Assembly: GCF_019795155.1 (NCBI RefSeq)
Contig: NZ_JAILYN010000005.1
Location: 82,733 to 146,732, forward strand
Direction of reading: 5' to 3'
DNA: 64,000 nucleotides
From: Marinobacterium arenosum
Lineage (GTDB): Bacteria; Pseudomonadota; Gammaproteobacteria; Pseudomonadales; Balneatricaceae
The position numbers and the translations under genes were made by a program. Positions 47,616 through 56,839 of this stretch are shown piece by piece. Numbering within the stretch: the first letter of the stretch is position 1; each line of letters starts with the position of its first letter. Under the pieces are notes generated by a model. That model worked only from the letters and a program-made list of their open reading frames with translations. It did not search any database and was not told the DNA's origin.

Positions 47616-48128
47616 TCAGGAGTGCTGTTCCAGGAAGCTCGGGTCCAGCTTCAGCTCTTCGTTGCTGTTGACCGTTACGCCGCGGGCCTTGATGTTGGCG
47701 GCGATCTGTTTGGCTTCCTCCAGCGAGTGCATGCTGTAGGTGCCGCACTGGTACTCGTTCAGTTCCGGAATCTGGCCCTGGTTCTCAACCTTTTCCACAT
47801 CGTCCATCGCCGCCAGCCAGGCGTCCGCCACCTGCTGTTCGTCCGGGTTGCCGATCAGGCTCATGTAGAAGCCGGTACGGCAACCCATCGGCGAGATGTC
47901 GATGATCTCGATCTTGTCGCTGTTCAGGTGATCGCGCATAAAGCCGGCAAACAGGTGTTCCAGGGTGTGGATACCGCGCTCGCTGAGAATCTCCTGGTTC
48001 GGCAGGCAGAAGCGCAGGTCGAATACGGTGATGGTATCGCCGCCCGGAGTGGTCATGGTTTTGGCGACCCGTACCGCCGGGGCTTCCATGCGGGTGTGGT
48101 CTACGGTAAAGCTGTCGAGCAGGGGCAT
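47616..48128 (-). CDS. luxS: S-ribosylhomocysteine lyase (LuxS)
   Basis: 170-residue enzyme that splits S-ribosylhomocysteine into homocysteine and DPD, the precursor of autoinducer-2. The metal-binding and catalytic residues are in place: His54, Glu57 and His58 in HTLEH, Cys128 in NEYQCGTY, and Cys83 in [10 protein letters not shown]. Length matches the E. coli protein. Single-gene transcription unit between a terminator and the SpeE-like gene, on the minus strand. Confidence 0.97.
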   Translation of the reverse strand: MPLLDSFTVDHTRMEAPAVRVAKTMTTPGGDTITVFDLRFCLPNQEILSERGIHTLEHLFAGFMRDHLNSDKIEIIDISPMGCRTGFYMSLIGNPDEQQVADAWLAAMDDVEKVENQGQIPELNEYQCGTYSMHSLEEAKQIAANIKARGVTVNSNEELKLDPSFLEQHS

Positions 48129-48394
48129 GGCCGATCCTCGTGAATCTGTGGAAAGTTAAATGTATAGCCTAATTATCCCAATGGGGCTGTGACAAAGACA
48201 AGCTCCGGTCGAAAACAAGCCTTCTGCCCGGGCCTGACTGGCTATGTTGTGCACAGCCCGATGCCGGCTGGGTAGAAAATCGACGTTCTGTTACAGGCTA
48301 GTAATAATCGGCGCTAGCGCCGCTTGCCCGGAGCTTATCCAGCAGGTTATCCACAGATTCTGGGGGTAAGCGGGCTGCCCCGTGAATCAGGGCT

Positions 48395-49156
48395 TTAAAG
48401 GGGTCCCAGTTTATTCAGCAGTTTCTGTAGCGGCAGTTCAAGCTGGCGGCCAAGCTGCTTGAGCGGTTTTTGCAGCCGGCGTGGCTGGATATTCGGCAGT
48501 CCGCCCTTGAAGGCAAAGGCGATCAGGTTGCCGCCCTCAATCGGGCAACCCAGCAACGCGTCGCCGAAATGTTCGCTGAGCCGTTGCAGGGCCAGCGGAT
48601 GGCGGGCCCGGCCGTCATCCCACAGGTTCAATACCAGGATGCCGTCGTCGGCCAATGCATGGTGGCAATCGGCCAATAACTGCGACGATAGTTGAACCTC
48701 CTGCATGCCGTCGTCCAGATAGATATCGGCGAACAGCAGTTCGCAGCTGGCGGGCCGGTGTGCCATGTAGGCGGCAGCATCCTCGATACGGCAGTGCAAT
48801 CGCTCGCTACGGGGCAGGGCGAACCAGTGATGAGCGGTTTCGACCACCTGGGCGCGCAGTTCGACGGCGGTAATCCGGCAATCGGGCAGCGCCCGCAACA
48901 GCGCCGTGGCCAGGCTGCCGCCGCCCAGTCCGAGCATCAGTACCTGTTGCGGATTGGGCTGGAACAGTAGCGCTAGCAGCATCGCCTGGGCGTATTCGTA
49001 CAGCGGGCGGTAGGGACGGTTCAGGTCGACGGCGCTCTGCTCACCGCCATCGCCGAAGGCGAGGTAGCGGATCTCGCCCTGCTGAAGCACGTAGATCGGC
49101 CCCCATTCGTCGTAGCAACGATGGACTTCGGTGGCGAGTGGATGGATCTGGGTCAT
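48395..49156 (-). CDS. Spermidine synthase-like (SpeE-fold) methyltransferase family protein
   Basis: 253 residues. Its nucleotide-binding core has VLMLGLGGGSLATALLR (SAM-binding loop), TAVELRAQVVETAHHWF and LLFADIYLDDGM, which correspond to the glycine loop, acidic ribose site and aminopropyl-transfer region of the SpeE family. The canonical catalytic loop (DxxDPxGP) is not clear, so polyamine synthesis is not proved. A basic, Leu-rich C-terminal tail (about 225-253) is unusual. It may be a spermidine synthase-like protein of unknown substrate. It is 266 bp from luxS and the two do not form an obvious operon. Confidence 0.72.
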   Translation of the reverse strand: MTQIHPLATEVHRCYDEWGPIYVLQQGEIRYLAFGDGGEQSAVDLNRPYRPLYEYAQAMLLALLFQPNPQQVLMLGLGGGSLATALLRALPDCRITAVELRAQVVETAHHWFALPRSERLHCRIEDAAAYMAHRPASCELLFADIYLDDGMQEVQLSSQLLADCHHALADDGILVLNLWDDGRARHPLALQRLSEHFGDALLGCPIEGGNLIAFAFKGGLPNIQPRRLQKPLKQLGRQLELPLQKLLNKLGPL

Positions 49157-49227
49157 GACGAGTGCGGCTGGCGGCTGCGTTCAGCGGCAGTGTAGAGGGC
49201 TAAGCGGGCCGGCGCCAGCCGCGCCGG

Positions 49228-50184
49228 TCAGGAGAGTACCGGCGCGACCAGCTCGATCAGCTGGTTCTTGTTGTTGATGTTCAGCTTGCGGTAGACGTTG
49301 TTGACGTGCTTGATCACCGTATGGTGACTGATCTCCAGCTGCTGGGCCACCTTCTTGTAGGAGAGGCCGCGCGCATAGTGTTCCACCACCCGCTTTTCGG
49401 ATGGGGTCAGTTGGGCCAGTACGCCGCGGTCGCGCAAGCTGAGGAATTCGGCATTGCCGGCCAGCGAACGGCGTTCGATGCTGAGATTGCCCAGGTGCGG
49501 TTCTCGCTGCTCAAGGGCAGCGACCATCTCGTCCGGCAGTTTGTCGTCGACCGGGTGGTCAACCTGCTGAGCGACAAAGCTGCGGAAATTATCCGAGCAG
49601 TAGCGGATGTAGTACTGGGTGTCGACGATCGCCCAGTGCTGGTCGCTATCCAGCTCCTGGCCCTGCTTGATCTGGGCTCCCAGGTGGTAGGCCTGCACCA
49701 GGTGCGGGCAGATCATCTCGATGCAGCTGCGCTCCATCTCGCTGAAATCCGGTTCATTGGCGTGGCGTAAGATGGAAATCACCGACACGTCGGTAAAGCC
49801 GACCCGGCGGATCATGGTGATCAGTCCGGCACGGATATTCAACCGACTACCGATCTCGCTTAGCACGTTGTCTTTGTCGATGTCCTTCAGGATGTGGCGG
49901 TCGATGTTGACGGTGGTGCCGGGCTGCTCCGCCAGCTCTTCTGCAATGGCGCCCTGGAAGTAGATCGGCGAGAACCCTTTCTGATCCGTTGGCAGGTTGA
50001 ACATGCAGTGGCTGTATACGTCGAAGCCGCCCTCGCTGTTCAGCCGTCCGACACTCCATTTGCCCGCATCGAAGGTGATGTAGTCCTGCAGTGTTTCGAA
50101 CAGTGCTTCCTTCAGTTGACTGGAAGAACACTGATCAACCGTTTTGTAGATATTCAGTATCAGCTGGTTGATCGTTCGTTCCAT
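49228..50184 (-). CDS. LuxR-family (GerE-type HTH) transcriptional regulator
   Basis: 318 residues. The start at 50184 (MERTINQLILNIYKTVDQ) is preferred over the longer frame from 50295, whose first residues run into an inverted repeat. A N-terminal sensor-like region (about 30-200) is followed by a C-terminal GerE helix-turn-helix (LTPSEKRVVEHYARGLSYKKVAQQLEISHHTVIKHVNNVYRKL, about 248-290). No autoinducer-binding domain is evident. Upstream is the phnX gene, with a 484-bp gap holding a palindrome. Confidence 0.82.
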   Translation of the reverse strand: MERTINQLILNIYKTVDQCSSSQLKEALFETLQDYITFDAGKWSVGRLNSEGGFDVYSHCMFNLPTDQKGFSPIYFQGAIAEELAEQPGTTVNIDRHILKDIDKDNVLSEIGSRLNIRAGLITMIRRVGFTDVSVISILRHANEPDFSEMERSCIEMICPHLVQAYHLGAQIKQGQELDSDQHWAIVDTQYYIRYCSDNFRSFVAQQVDHPVDDKLPDEMVAALEQREPHLGNLSIERRSLAGNAEFLSLRDRGVLAQLTPSEKRVVEHYARGLSYKKVAQQLEISHHTVIKHVNNVYRKLNINNKNQLIELVAPVLS

Positions 50185-50252
50185 AACTTGACTCCTGAGG
50201 GCGATGGATGAGAGGCCATTATAACCCAGTAAAAAAAACGAAATGTACGGTC

Positions 50253-50271
50253 GGTGATAAAAATAATCACC
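50253..50271. promoter_or_regulatory. Inverted repeat upstream of the LuxR regulator gene
   Basis: GGTGAT and ATCACC separated by 7 A/T-rich bases, 68 bp before the regulator start codon. It lies in the divergent control region shared with phnX and could be an operator. No regulator is known for it. Confidence 0.4.
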
Positions 50272-50581
50272 GTCATTGATCTCTGTAGCCCGCATATGAC
50301 AAAGGCTGCAGAGATGTTAGTAGTAATATTAGGGTAGGCTATATAAGTAAATATGTGTTTGAAAATTATTATTGGAAAAGCTCCCTGACCAAGCTTAATA
50401 ATAATTCAGATTGGGCTTCAGTGATGCAGGAACATAGCCAGGACCCGCCTTTACGCAATTCTTTCACTATCGTTATCCGTCACCAGGCACGGTTCCGAAC
50501 GGTTGGGGCGGACGGATCGCCGATCGGTTTTCCTTTTTTGGTGTATACCGGCTTGCGCTTCTGGCCCTACAGTCATGCTCT

Positions 50582-50600
50582 CCCGGCACGCAAACTGCGA
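50582..50600 (+). promoter_or_regulatory. Weak sigma-54-like promoter candidate before phnX
   Basis: CCGGCACG-CAAA-CTGCG keeps the GG/GC pair exactly 10 bp apart and matches GGCACG, but departs from TTGCW at two positions. Predicted start site about 50610. Treat as tentative. Confidence 0.3.
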
Positions 50601-50668
50601 TCACGGCATTGGGCAATGAAGCTCGCCGGTGCCACCCCCAGGCATCGGAGCAACATGGGAGGATGACG

Positions 50669-51499
50669 ATGAGTTACAGCTATACACGCCGTTACATGGG
50701 GCCGGTCAGAGCGGTGGTTTTCGACTGGGCCGGCACCATGATCGATTTTGGATCGCTGGCCCCGGTGACAGCGTTTACCACCCTGTTCGCGGAGCATGGC
50801 GTCGAGATCAGTCTGGCGGAAGCGCGTGAGCCGATGGGTGTCGAGAAGCGCGAACATATCGCCCGTCTGCTGGCGATGCCACGGGTACGGGAACGGTGGA
50901 TCGAGGCCCAGGGGGCGGTGCCGACTGAGACGGATATCGATCACCTGTACCAGGCGTTTATTCCGCTGCAGACGGCAATGATTGCTGAGCGCTCAAACCT
51001 GGTTCCGGGGGTCGGTGAGACCCTGGCTTATCTTCATGAACAGGGGATCCGGGTCGGTGCCAATACCGGTTACGCGCGGCAGATGATCCAGCAGATGATT
51101 CGGCGGGCCGCTGAGCAGGGCTATTGTCCAGATTCGCTGGTCTGTGCCACCGATGTGCCACGCGGCCGGCCTTATCCGCATATGTTGTGGAAGAACCTGC
51201 TGGAGCTGGAGGTGGAGGCGGTCCAGTCGGTGGTTAAGGTGGATGATACCGTCGCCGGTATAGAGGAGGGGCTGAATGCCGGTGTCTGGACTGTCGGGCT
51301 GGCGGTATCGGGTAACGAGGTGGGCCTGGACCTGGCGGATTGGCAGGCATTGTCGCAACAGCGTCAGGATGAGCTGCGTCAGCGGGCCTATGACAAACTC
51401 CGTCGGGCGGGAGCGCACTTCGTGATCGATACGGTGGCGGATCTGCCGGCGGTGATCGATGCGATCAATGCGCGCCTGGCGGTGGGGGAGCAACCCTGA
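50669..51499 (+). CDS. phnX: Phosphonoacetaldehyde hydrolase
   Basis: 276-residue HAD-superfamily enzyme that splits phosphonoacetaldehyde into acetaldehyde and phosphate in 2-aminoethylphosphonate use. ATG at 50669 follows GGGAGG by 6 nt. The nucleophile Asp19 is in VVFDWAGTMID and the Schiff-base Lys60 in EPMGVEKREHI. The spacing (41 residues) equals that of the characterised enzyme (Asp12/Lys53). No phnW transaminase or phn transport genes are near, so the pathway's other half must lie elsewhere. Confidence 0.92.
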   Translation: MSYSYTRRYMGPVRAVVFDWAGTMIDFGSLAPVTAFTTLFAEHGVEISLAEAREPMGVEKREHIARLLAMPRVRERWIEAQGAVPTETDIDHLYQAFIPLQTAMIAERSNLVPGVGETLAYLHEQGIRVGANTGYARQMIQQMIRRAAEQGYCPDSLVCATDVPRGRPYPHMLWKNLLELEVEAVQSVVKVDDTVAGIEEGLNAGVWTVGLAVSGNEVGLDLADWQALSQQRQDELRQRAYDKLRRAGAHFVIDTVADLPAVIDAINARLAVGEQP

Positions 51500-51545
51500 A
51501 CGGGCGGTTTGGCCTGGTTGCGCTGGCGGTCGTTAAACAGGGGCA

Positions 51546-51569
51546 TACGGCTGCCGGTCGACAGCCGTA
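51546..51569. terminator. Hairpin between convergent phnX and ridA
   Basis: TACGGCTG and CAGCCGTA form an 8-bp stem with an 8-nt loop between the two convergent stop codons. There is no T tract, so its efficiency as a terminator is doubtful. Confidence 0.4.
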
Positions 51570-51584
51570 GTCGTCGGGCAGCGG

Positions 51585-51938
51585 TTACTTCTTCAGCGCC
51601 GCGATGACGGATACCTCGACCAGCAGCTCCGGGCGGGCCATACGGGCTTCAACGCAGGCGCGGGCCGGGGCGTGACCTTCCGGTACCCAGGCGTCCCAGA
51701 CTTCGTTCATTGCAGCGAAGTCTTTCATATCGCGGATGTAGACGGTGGCGGACAGGATGTGCTCGCGGTCGCTGCCGGCCTGTTCCAGCAGGGCGTCAAC
51801 CTTGTCCAGCATGGTCTGGGTCTGCTCTTTGATGCCGGCATTGGCATCGGCAGCCACCTGGCCACACAGGTAGATGGTGTCATTGTGGATCACAATGCGG
51901 CTCATGCGCTGCTTGGTTTCCATGCGGGTGATGCTCAT
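51585..51938 (-). CDS. RidA/YjgF-family enamine/imine deaminase
   Basis: 117 residues. The sequence [40 protein letters not shown] and the C-terminal [22 protein letters not shown] follow the RidA family, with the catalytic Arg in [11 protein letters not shown]. RidA hydrolyses reactive enamines such as 2-aminoacrylate. The N-terminus ([12 protein letters not shown]) is a few residues longer than the usual RidA. Several RidA subgroups exist and this one is not assigned. Confidence 0.82.
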   Translation of the reverse strand: MSITRMETKQRMSRIVIHNDTIYLCGQVAADANAGIKEQTQTMLDKVDALLEQAGSDREHILSATVYIRDMKDFAAMNEVWDAWVPEGHAPARACVEARMARPELLVEVSVIAALKK

Positions 51939-52404
51939 CGGGAGGCCCTCGTTTCGGGTTATGGGTCAATTCTTGGCTAAGGGGAGCATTCTAGCGGCTC
52001 CTACCGAACGGACCAGAAAGATAACTTTATTTTTTCGAATAATTGCAGAGAAATACTCTGATATCCGGGAGGTGGTGGAAATAATTTCTGATTTGAAGTG
52101 AAGCGAAAGGTGATTTGTAGCAGCCTGCTTTATATGCTCGTGGGTGCTGCGGGCGACCGATCATGGAGTCGACGGCAACCACCGCTGGTTGCGATAAACC
52201 CGCTTCTCTAAAGCGGCCCCTAGCCTGTCAGCAAGGGGCCAAGCTGGAGGCTTGTTTGATCGACGCCGGCCGGTCAAGTTCAGTCGCGACCAACGGCGCC
52301 AAATCCACCGCACCTCGTACCAGAGCCTGCCCAGACGAGCGAGGACTGTCCGTTGTTCCGTTTACAGCTTGCGCCTTGTCGTTCCCCGAAGGGGATGCAA
52401 AAGT
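51939..52404. other. Gene-free spacer with a partial REP-like unit
   Basis: About 465 bp without a convincing gene. A partial repeat beginning GTAGCAGCCTGC at 52117 matches the start of the GTAGC...GCTAC units but has no clear closing end. The 82-codon frame at 52163-52411 looks random. Confidence 0.4.
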
Positions 52405-52485
52405 CTTGTAGGGTGGGCACGTTTTTTGTGCCCACGCGGTGCTTGTTCAGCTGATGTAGATGTTGCCCGCTAATCCCCGAAGAAC
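52405..52485. repeat. GTAGGGTGGGCACG intergenic repeat, copy 2
   Basis: Begins GTCTTGTAGGGTGGGCACG, T-run, then GTGCCCACG, and a tail (GTAGATGTTGCCCGCT...CGAAGAA) matching copy 1 at 9748-9830. Order and orientation on the plus strand are the same. Confidence 0.75.
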
Positions 52486-52488
52486 CAT

Positions 52489-52512
52489 AAAAAGGCCCCG
52501 AATCGGGGCCTT
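52489..52512 (-). terminator. Rho-independent terminator after the purine permease gene
   Basis: Stem AAGGCCCCG/CGGGGCCTT with a 3-nt loop; on the minus strand it ends in five T, 34 nt after the permease stop. Confidence 0.88.
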
Positions 52513-52545
52513 CTAATCAAATCTGCTTTTCAGAATGCTTGATGC

Positions 52546-53844
52546 TTATCCGTAAAACGCCATCTTCACCACGAACAGAACCGACAGCACGATCAGCGCC
52601 GAGTTGAGCTGGTCGAACTTGCCGGTCAGCGCCTTGATCGCGGTGTAGGAGATAAAGCCCAGCGCGATACCGGTGGTGATCGAGAAGGTCAGCGGCATGG
52701 TGACTGCGGCGATCACCACCGGTGCGGCTTCGGTGATATCGTCCCAGTCGATCCGTACCAGCGAATGGGTCATCAGCACCGAGACGAAGAACAGCGCCGG
52801 CGCGGTGGCGTATGCCGGGATAGCGCCGGCCAGCGGCGACAGGAACAGGCTGCCGAGGAACAACAGGCCGACCACTACGGCGGTTAGGCCGGTACGGCCG
52901 CCGGCGGCGATACCGGCGCCGGATTCGATGTAGCTGGTGGTGGTGGAGGTACCCATGAACGAGCCGGCCATGGTGGCGGTAGAGTCGGCCATCAGGGCGC
53001 GGCCCAGCCGCGGGAAACGGCCGTCGCGGTCGAGCAGGTTACCTTTCTGCGCCACCGCGATCAGGGTGCCGGAGGTGTCGAACAGGTCGACGAACAGGAA
53101 CGAGAACACGATGCTGATCAGGCCGATCTGCAGCGCGCCTTCCAAGTCCAGCTGGGCAAAGGTCGGTGCCAGGCTCGGCGGGGCGGAGACGATGCCGTTC
53201 AGCTGCACTTCTCCGGCAGCGATACTCAGCACCGTAACCGCCAGGATGCCGATCATCACCGAGCCGGTGACCTGGCGGTAGTACAGTGCGGCGATGATCA
53301 CGAAGCCCAGGCAGGCCATGATCGCTCCCCAGCTGCCCATATTGCCGATGGTCACCAGGGTGGCCGGATTATCGACCACGATGCCGGCGTTTTTCAGTGC
53401 GATAAAGCCGAGGAACAGGCCGATGCCGGCACCGATACCACCACGCAGCGACAGCGGGATGCTGTGGATGATCCATTCACGGATTCTAAAGATCGACAGC
53501 AGGAAGAAGCAGATACCGGACAGGAACACCGCGCCCAGCGCAACCTGCCAGCTGTAACCCATCTGGCCGACCACGGTAAAGCTGAAGAAGGCGTTCAGCC
53601 CCATGCCGGGCGCCAGTGCGACCGGGTAGTTGGCCCACAGGCCCATCACCAGACAGCCGATTGCCGCGGCGACGCAGGTGGCGACGAAGACCGCGCCCTG
53701 GTCCATGCCGGCGGCGGCCAGCATACTCGGGTTTACAAAGATGATGTAGGCCATGGTCAGGAAGGTCGTGAACCCGGCGATCAGCTCTGTCTTGACAGTG
53801 GTATTGTGTGCTTTGAGTTTGAAGAGTTTCTCAAGCATCGACAT
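52546..53844 (-). CDS. NCS2-family (AzgA/PbuG-type) purine permease
   Basis: 432-residue, twelve-helix (approximate) proton-coupled transporter for hypoxanthine, guanine or adenine. The N-terminal TVKTELIAGFTTFLTMAYIIFVNPSMLAAAGMD and the middle VDLFDTSGTLIAVAQKGNLLD and STATMAGSFMGTSTTTSYIESGAGIAAGGRTGLTAVV motifs identify the AzgA-like (COG2252) branch of NCS2. Substrate within purines cannot be told. Single-gene unit with its own terminator. Confidence 0.9.
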   Translation of the reverse strand: MSMLEKLFKLKAHNTTVKTELIAGFTTFLTMAYIIFVNPSMLAAAGMDQGAVFVATCVAAAIGCLVMGLWANYPVALAPGMGLNAFFSFTVVGQMGYSWQVALGAVFLSGICFFLLSIFRIREWIIHSIPLSLRGGIGAGIGLFLGFIALKNAGIVVDNPATLVTIGNMGSWGAIMACLGFVIIAALYYRQVTGSVMIGILAVTVLSIAAGEVQLNGIVSAPPSLAPTFAQLDLEGALQIGLISIVFSFLFVDLFDTSGTLIAVAQKGNLLDRDGRFPRLGRALMADSTATMAGSFMGTSTTTSYIESGAGIAAGGRTGLTAVVVGLLFLGSLFLSPLAGAIPAYATAPALFFVSVLMTHSLVRIDWDDITEAAPVVIAAVTMPLTFSITTGIALGFISYTAIKALTGKFDQLNSALIVLSVLFVVKMAFYG

Positions 53845-54113
53845 CGTTCCTGTTGCGAGAAAAGCGGCGGATTTTATAGAAAAAAACGGCGGTTGAACAC
53901 GCTTTGATCAGTTCGGTGAGCAGAAAACCGAAGGGCTGTTGATGGGGGACACAAGTGGCTTTTCGGTGTTTGCTGTTGGTGGTTCAAAAGGCTGGTTTGA
54001 CGAATCGTCACCATGGTCGGCTGCAGACGAAATATCTGCTTCCGGGCCGGCGTCAAGGGCGGAGGCCTGTCGCCGGATTGCCGGACCACGCGGGGTACGT
54101 GCCCCCTATGGTT
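53845..54113. other. Gene-free spacer between the purine permease and accC
   Basis: About 270 bp containing the permease promoter region. No riboswitch-like purine aptamer was recognised. The 68-codon frame at 53939-54145 is not credible. Confidence 0.4.
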
Positions 54114-54139
54114 CTGTTAACTCAAAACTGTTAACGCCA
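54114..54139. repeat. GAGTTAACAG-type short repeat, copy 3
   Basis: CTGTTAACTC and CTGTTAACG in tandem, the complement of the GAGTTAACAG unit, just before the accC terminator. Confidence 0.6.
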
Positions 54140-54146
54140 GACTGAT

Positions 54147-54175
54147 AAAAAAGCCCGGCGCGAAGGCCGGGCTTT
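54147..54175 (-). terminator. Rho-independent terminator of the aroQ-accB-accC operon
   Basis: Stem AAGCCCGGC/GCCGGGCTT with a short loop; on the minus strand it ends in T-run, about 33 nt after the accC stop. Confidence 0.88.
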
Positions 54176-54207
54176 GTCGATCACTGTCTTGATCCGAAGG
54201 CGAAACC

Positions 54208-55551
54208 TTACAGGCCCAGCTTCTTCTCCAGGTAGTGGATATTGACGCCGCCGCGCTGGAAGTTTGCATCGCGGGTGATGTCCTGATGCAGCGGGATGTT
54301 GGTACGGATGCCGTCGACCAGCATCTCGTCCAGCGCGTTGCGCAGGCGGGTCAGCGCGGTTTCGCGATCTTCCGCGTAGCTGATCAGCTTGGCCACCAGC
54401 GAGTCGTAGTGCGGCGGTACCGTGTAGCCGCTGTACAGGTGCGAATCGACGCGGATGCCGATGCCGCCCGGGGCGTGGAAGTGGTTCACTTTGCCCGGAC
54501 TCGGCATGAAGGTTTTCGGATCTTCGGCGTTGATACGGGCCTCGAAGGAGTGGCCCAGCACCTTGATATCTTCCTGCTTCAGCGACAGCGGCAGACCGGA
54601 GGCGATGCGCAGCTGCTCCTTGACGATATCGACACCGGTGATCATCTCGGTCACCGGGTGTTCCACCTGGACACGGGTGTTCATCTCGATGAAGTAGAAA
54701 CTGCCGTCTTCGTACAGGAACTCGAAGGTGCCTGCGCCACGGTAGCCGATCTCGATGCAGGCATCGACACAGGATTGCAGCACCTGGGCGCGGGCGTCCG
54801 GATCCAGATGCGGTGCCGGCGCTTCCTCGACCACTTTCTGGTGGCGGCGCTGCAGCGAGCAGTCGCGGTCATACAGGTGAACCGCATTGCCCTGGCCATC
54901 AGCCAGAACCTGTACCTCGACGTGGCGCGGGTTCTCGAGGAACTTCTCCATGTACACGGTACCGTCGCCGAATGCCGCTGCGGCTTCCGACTGGGTCACG
55001 TGCACCGAGTTGATCAGCGATGCTTCGGAGTGCACCACCCGCATACCGCGGCCACCACCGCCGGCCGCGGCCTTGATGATCACCGGATAGCCGATCCGCT
55101 TGGCGATCGCCCGCAGCTTGTTGTCGTCATCCACCGGCAGCGGGCCGTCGGAGCCCGGTACTGTCGGGACGCCGGCTTTTTTCATCGCTTCGATCGCGGA
55201 GACCTTGTCGCCCATCAGCCGGATCACATCGGCGGTCGGGCCGATGAAGGTGAAGCCGGATCGTTCCACCTGCTCGGCGAAATCGGCGTTCTCCGCCAGG
55301 AAACCGTAGCCGGGGTGGATACCCATGGCGTCGGTTACTTCTGCGGCGCTGATGATCGCCGGGATGTTCAGGTAGCTCTTCGGCGACGGCGCCGGACCGA
55401 TGCAGACCGCTTCGTCGGCCAGACGCACGTGCATCAGGTCTCGGTCTGCCTGGGAGTGGATCGCCACGGTCTTGATGCCCAGCTCCTTGCAGGCGCGCAG
55501 GATGCGCAGGGCGATCTCGCCGCGGTTGGCAATAACTACTTTATCCAGCAT
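54208..55551 (-). CDS. accC: Acetyl-CoA carboxylase biotin carboxylase subunit
   Basis: 447-residue ATP-grasp enzyme that carboxylates the biotin on AccB, first step of fatty-acid synthesis. ATG at 55551 ([25 protein letters not shown]) is preferred over GTG at 55560. Diagnostic motifs are the Gly-rich ATP loop [13 protein letters not shown] (about 165-177), the [18 protein letters not shown] segment, and [18 protein letters not shown] (about 287-304). It lies 14 nt after accB. Confidence 0.96.
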   Translation of the reverse strand: MLDKVVIANRGEIALRILRACKELGIKTVAIHSQADRDLMHVRLADEAVCIGPAPSPKSYLNIPAIISAAEVTDAMGIHPGYGFLAENADFAEQVERSGFTFIGPTADVIRLMGDKVSAIEAMKKAGVPTVPGSDGPLPVDDDNKLRAIAKRIGYPVIIKAAAGGGGRGMRVVHSEASLINSVHVTQSEAAAAFGDGTVYMEKFLENPRHVEVQVLADGQGNAVHLYDRDCSLQRRHQKVVEEAPAPHLDPDARAQVLQSCVDACIEIGYRGAGTFEFLYEDGSFYFIEMNTRVQVEHPVTEMITGVDIVKEQLRIASGLPLSLKQEDIKVLGHSFEARINAEDPKTFMPSPGKVNHFHAPGGIGIRVDSHLYSGYTVPPHYDSLVAKLISYAEDRETALTRLRNALDEMLVDGIRTNIPLHQDITRDANFQRGGVNIHYLEKKLGL

Positions 55552-55565
55552 CTTCTGCACCCCGC

Positions 55566-56024
55566 TTAAACGATGGTGACGAGCGGCTGATCGAACTCTA
55601 CCGGCTGACCGTCTTCCACCAGGATCGCTTCCACCACGCCGGCGCGGTCCGCTTCGATCTGGTTCATCATCTTCATCGCTTCGATGATGCAGATGACATC
55701 GCCGACCTTGACGCTCTGGCCTACTTCAACGAAAGCCGGAGAACTCGGCGACGGCGCACGATAGAAGGTACCGACCATCGGTGAACGAACCGCATTTTCG
55801 CTGCTGGCCGCGGCCGGGGCGGATTCGCTGGCAGCCGGTGCCGGCGCTGCTGCCGGAGCTGCCGGCGCGGCCGGGGCGTAGGCAATCGGAGCCGGTGCGG
55901 CAATGACGGAGCCGCTGGCACCACGGCTGATGCGTACGGACTCTTCGCCTTCTTTGATCTCGATCTCGTTGATGTTGGATTCTTCCAGCAGCTCGATCAG
56001 CTTCTTAACTTTACGGATATCCAT
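55566..56024 (-). CDS. accB: Biotin carboxyl carrier protein of acetyl-CoA carboxylase
   Basis: 152 residues. An N-terminal domain ([23 protein letters not shown]) is joined by an Ala/Pro-rich linker (about 40-75) to the biotinyl domain (about 80-152), in which [12 protein letters not shown] holds the biotinylated Lys118. The protruding-thumb segment expected near 92-100 ([13 protein letters not shown]) is present. Immediately upstream of accC and downstream of aroQ. Confidence 0.96.
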   Translation of the reverse strand: MDIRKVKKLIELLEESNINEIEIKEGEESVRISRGASGSVIAAPAPIAYAPAAPAAPAAAPAPAASESAPAAASSENAVRSPMVGTFYRAPSPSSPAFVEVGQSVKVGDVICIIEAMKMMNQIEADRAGVVEAILVEDGQPVEFDQPLVTIV

Positions 56025-56056
56025 CGCTATTCTGTTCTCTTTGTAGGTGTTCGCTG

Positions 56057-56494
56057 TCAGTCAATCCGGCCGAGTGCGGATTGCAGGGCAAATTCATATC
56101 CCTGGGCACCCAGCCCGCAGATCACTCCGACCGCTTTATCGGAAAAATAGGAGTGCTGGCGGAAGGGCTCCCGGGCGTGCACATTCGAGAGGTGTACCTC
56201 GATAAAGGGAATATCCACCGCCAGCAACGCATCGCGAATGGCGACGCTGGTGTGGGTGAACGCCGCCGGGTTGATGATGATGAACGCGACCTGCTGCTGA
56301 CGGGCAGCGTGGATCCGTTCGATCAGCTCGAACTCGGCATTGCTCTGAAATGCGTCCAATGCATGACCGGCCTGTTGTGCCTGCTCGAACAGCGCCTGAT
56401 CGATGTCGGCCAGCGTGGTCGAGCCGTACAGCTGTGGTTCGCGGGTGCCGAGCAGGTTCAGGTTGGGGCCGTGCAGGACAAGAATTTTTGCCAT
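56057..56494 (-). CDS. aroQ: Type II 3-dehydroquinate dehydratase
   Basis: 145-residue shikimate-pathway enzyme. The family N-terminus [21 protein letters not shown] contains the catalytic Tyr23 and Arg18. The substrate-binding [44 protein letters not shown] follows. It is the first gene of the conserved aroQ-accB-accC cluster of gammaproteobacteria. Confidence 0.95.
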   Translation of the reverse strand: MAKILVLHGPNLNLLGTREPQLYGSTTLADIDQALFEQAQQAGHALDAFQSNAEFELIERIHAARQQQVAFIIINPAAFTHTSVAIRDALLAVDIPFIEVHLSNVHAREPFRQHSYFSDKAVGVICGLGAQGYEFALQSALGRID

Positions 56495-56754
56495 AAGACA
56501 GTGCCTCGTTCGGGGCGCTAAACGCTCTTATTGTGGCGGTTGCCGGTGGTCGAAAAGGCGTTAGTTTGCCCAAAGCGGCTTTTGATGTCCATATGATGAC
56601 ATTTTTTTGTTGGTTGACGTCACTTTAGCCGTAGATGGCAGCCAAATCGCGCTAAAAAATGCCTAAAGTATGGCCGGTTTTTGCATGATTTCCAGGCCGT
56701 CATGCGGTTTTTTGATAGTTGGCTTCAATATTGCCGTATTTCGCGACCAATAGA

Positions 56755-56783
56755 TTGACGTTGGTAGCATAATTGGTGATATT
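56755..56783 (+). promoter_or_regulatory. Putative sigma-70 promoter for the parA gene
   Basis: TTGACG (56755-56760) and GATATT (56778-56783) separated by 17 bp, about 55 bp before the start codon. The -35 differs from consensus by one base, the -10 by two. The aroQ/parA intergenic region (345 bp) contains no gene. Confidence 0.4.
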
Positions 56784-56839
56784 GCAATGCAGCATTTCGA
56801 TGCTTTCAGCGCATTCAGCAGGCAATCAAGGGGGGCAGA

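Noticed and set aside
52163..52411. 82-codon plus-strand frame after ridA
   Set aside because: No ribosome-binding site, runs into the repeat element, composition unlike neighbouring genes.
54235..55569. 444-codon frame antisense to accC
   Set aside because: Mirror of the accC gene with no independent start signal or recognisable domain.
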